NCBI RefSeq assembly: GCF_001438845.1
Contig: NZ_JQCL01000057.1
Coordinates: 97,951-161,950, forward strand
Direction: 5' to 3'
Source: Lactiplantibacillus xiangfangensis
GTDB lineage: Bacteria > Bacillota > Bacilli > Lactobacillales > Lactobacillaceae
Length of the DNA: 64,000 nt
The position numbers and the translations under genes are program-made. Shown here one piece after another: positions 63,890 through 64,000 of the stretch. The notes under the pieces are model-generated. The model was not told the origin of the DNA, made no database searches, and was given only the letters and a program-made list of their open reading frames with translations. Within the stretch, counting starts at the first letter, position 1; every line of letters starts with the position of its first letter.

Positions 63890-64000
63890 CCCATGATTTC
63901 ACCTGCCGCGGCGACCGGACTAAGCCTGAGAAGCGGTCTTAGTACTCGCTTGCAAGCCGCAACCCCACGTCTCGCAAGACGTCGGTGGCGTAAACCGGAA
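63890..64000. repeat. Family A repeat, partial (cut by window end)
   Basis: GACCGGACTAAGCCTGAGAAG and GCGGTCTTAG match the core of the copy at 42911-43079 (GACCGGGCCTAGCCTGGGAAG...). ACGTCGGTGGCGTAAACCGG matches the reverse complement of the start of the core at 10106-10290. The element continues beyond the window. Confidence 0.7.

Noticed and set aside
1..64000. CRISPR array, prophage or IS transposase
   Set aside because: No regularly spaced direct repeats, no phage structural genes and no transposase-like ORF were seen.

Overview
The window looks like a chromosomal segment of a Lactiplantibacillus plantarum-type lactobacillus. Evidence: about 45% GC, strong Shine-Dalgarno sites, an mtlA-mtlR-mtlF-mtlD mannitol locus, a treR-treA-PTS trehalose operon, a maltose phosphorylase cluster, acetate kinase, and an lpdB-lpdD gallate decarboxylase accessory pair. 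The species call is recognition plus inference; no database search was possible. No prophage, IS transposase, rRNA, tRNA or CRISPR array was seen.

Layout. 1-4.5 kb: 3' end of a maltodextrin cluster (cut-off alpha-amylase, MsmK-type ATPase, GH65 maltose phosphorylase). 4.5-5.1 kb: long palindromic repeats. 5.2-9.9 kb: alcohol dehydrogenase-like protein, an NhaC-family transporter behind a T-box with a Tyr (UAC) specifier, and a GH13 alpha-glucosidase. 9.9-10.3 kb: a second repeat cluster. 10.4-15.9 kb: LysR regulator, an AT-rich gene-poor stretch, an Rgg-like regulator with a 43-aa hydrophobic peptide, an acetyltransferase and an OppA-like lipoprotein. 16-19.5 kb: serC-serA behind a serine-rich leader peptide and attenuator, a divergent histidine phosphatase, and a probable structured small RNA. 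19.5-26.3 kb: aldo-keto reductase, a LexA-boxed small protein, a half-length NFACT protein, ackA, a crcB pair, and an ABC-F ATPase behind a three-codon leader ORF and attenuator. 26.4-29.3 kb: ykoEDC-type ECF transporter under a TPP riboswitch. 29.4-37 kb: glutathione peroxidase, aldo-keto reductase, greA, nagB, small secreted or membrane proteins with a decayed paralogue, an orphan AbrB/MazE-like antitoxin and a PepD dipeptidase. 37-42.8 kb: mannitol locus. 42.9-50 kb: repeat element, MerR-like/coiled-coil protein, trxA, ndk, DUF2252-like protein, FMN reductase, map, pnuC. 50-57.9 kb: trehalose operon, an unknown protein and a second GH65 enzyme. 58-64 kb: lpdB-lpdD, repeats, Rrf2 and TetR regulators, MntH, a truncated AMP-binding protein, small secreted proteins and part of another repeat.

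Two themes stand out. Sugar genes (maltose, trehalose, mannitol, glucosamine) carry cre-like and specific operators around recognisable promoters. There is also an unusual density of RNA-level control: one T-box, one TPP riboswitch, two translation-coupled attenuators (serC and ABC-F), one candidate pseudoknot sRNA, and two related families of roughly 160-180 bp palindromic intergenic repeats.
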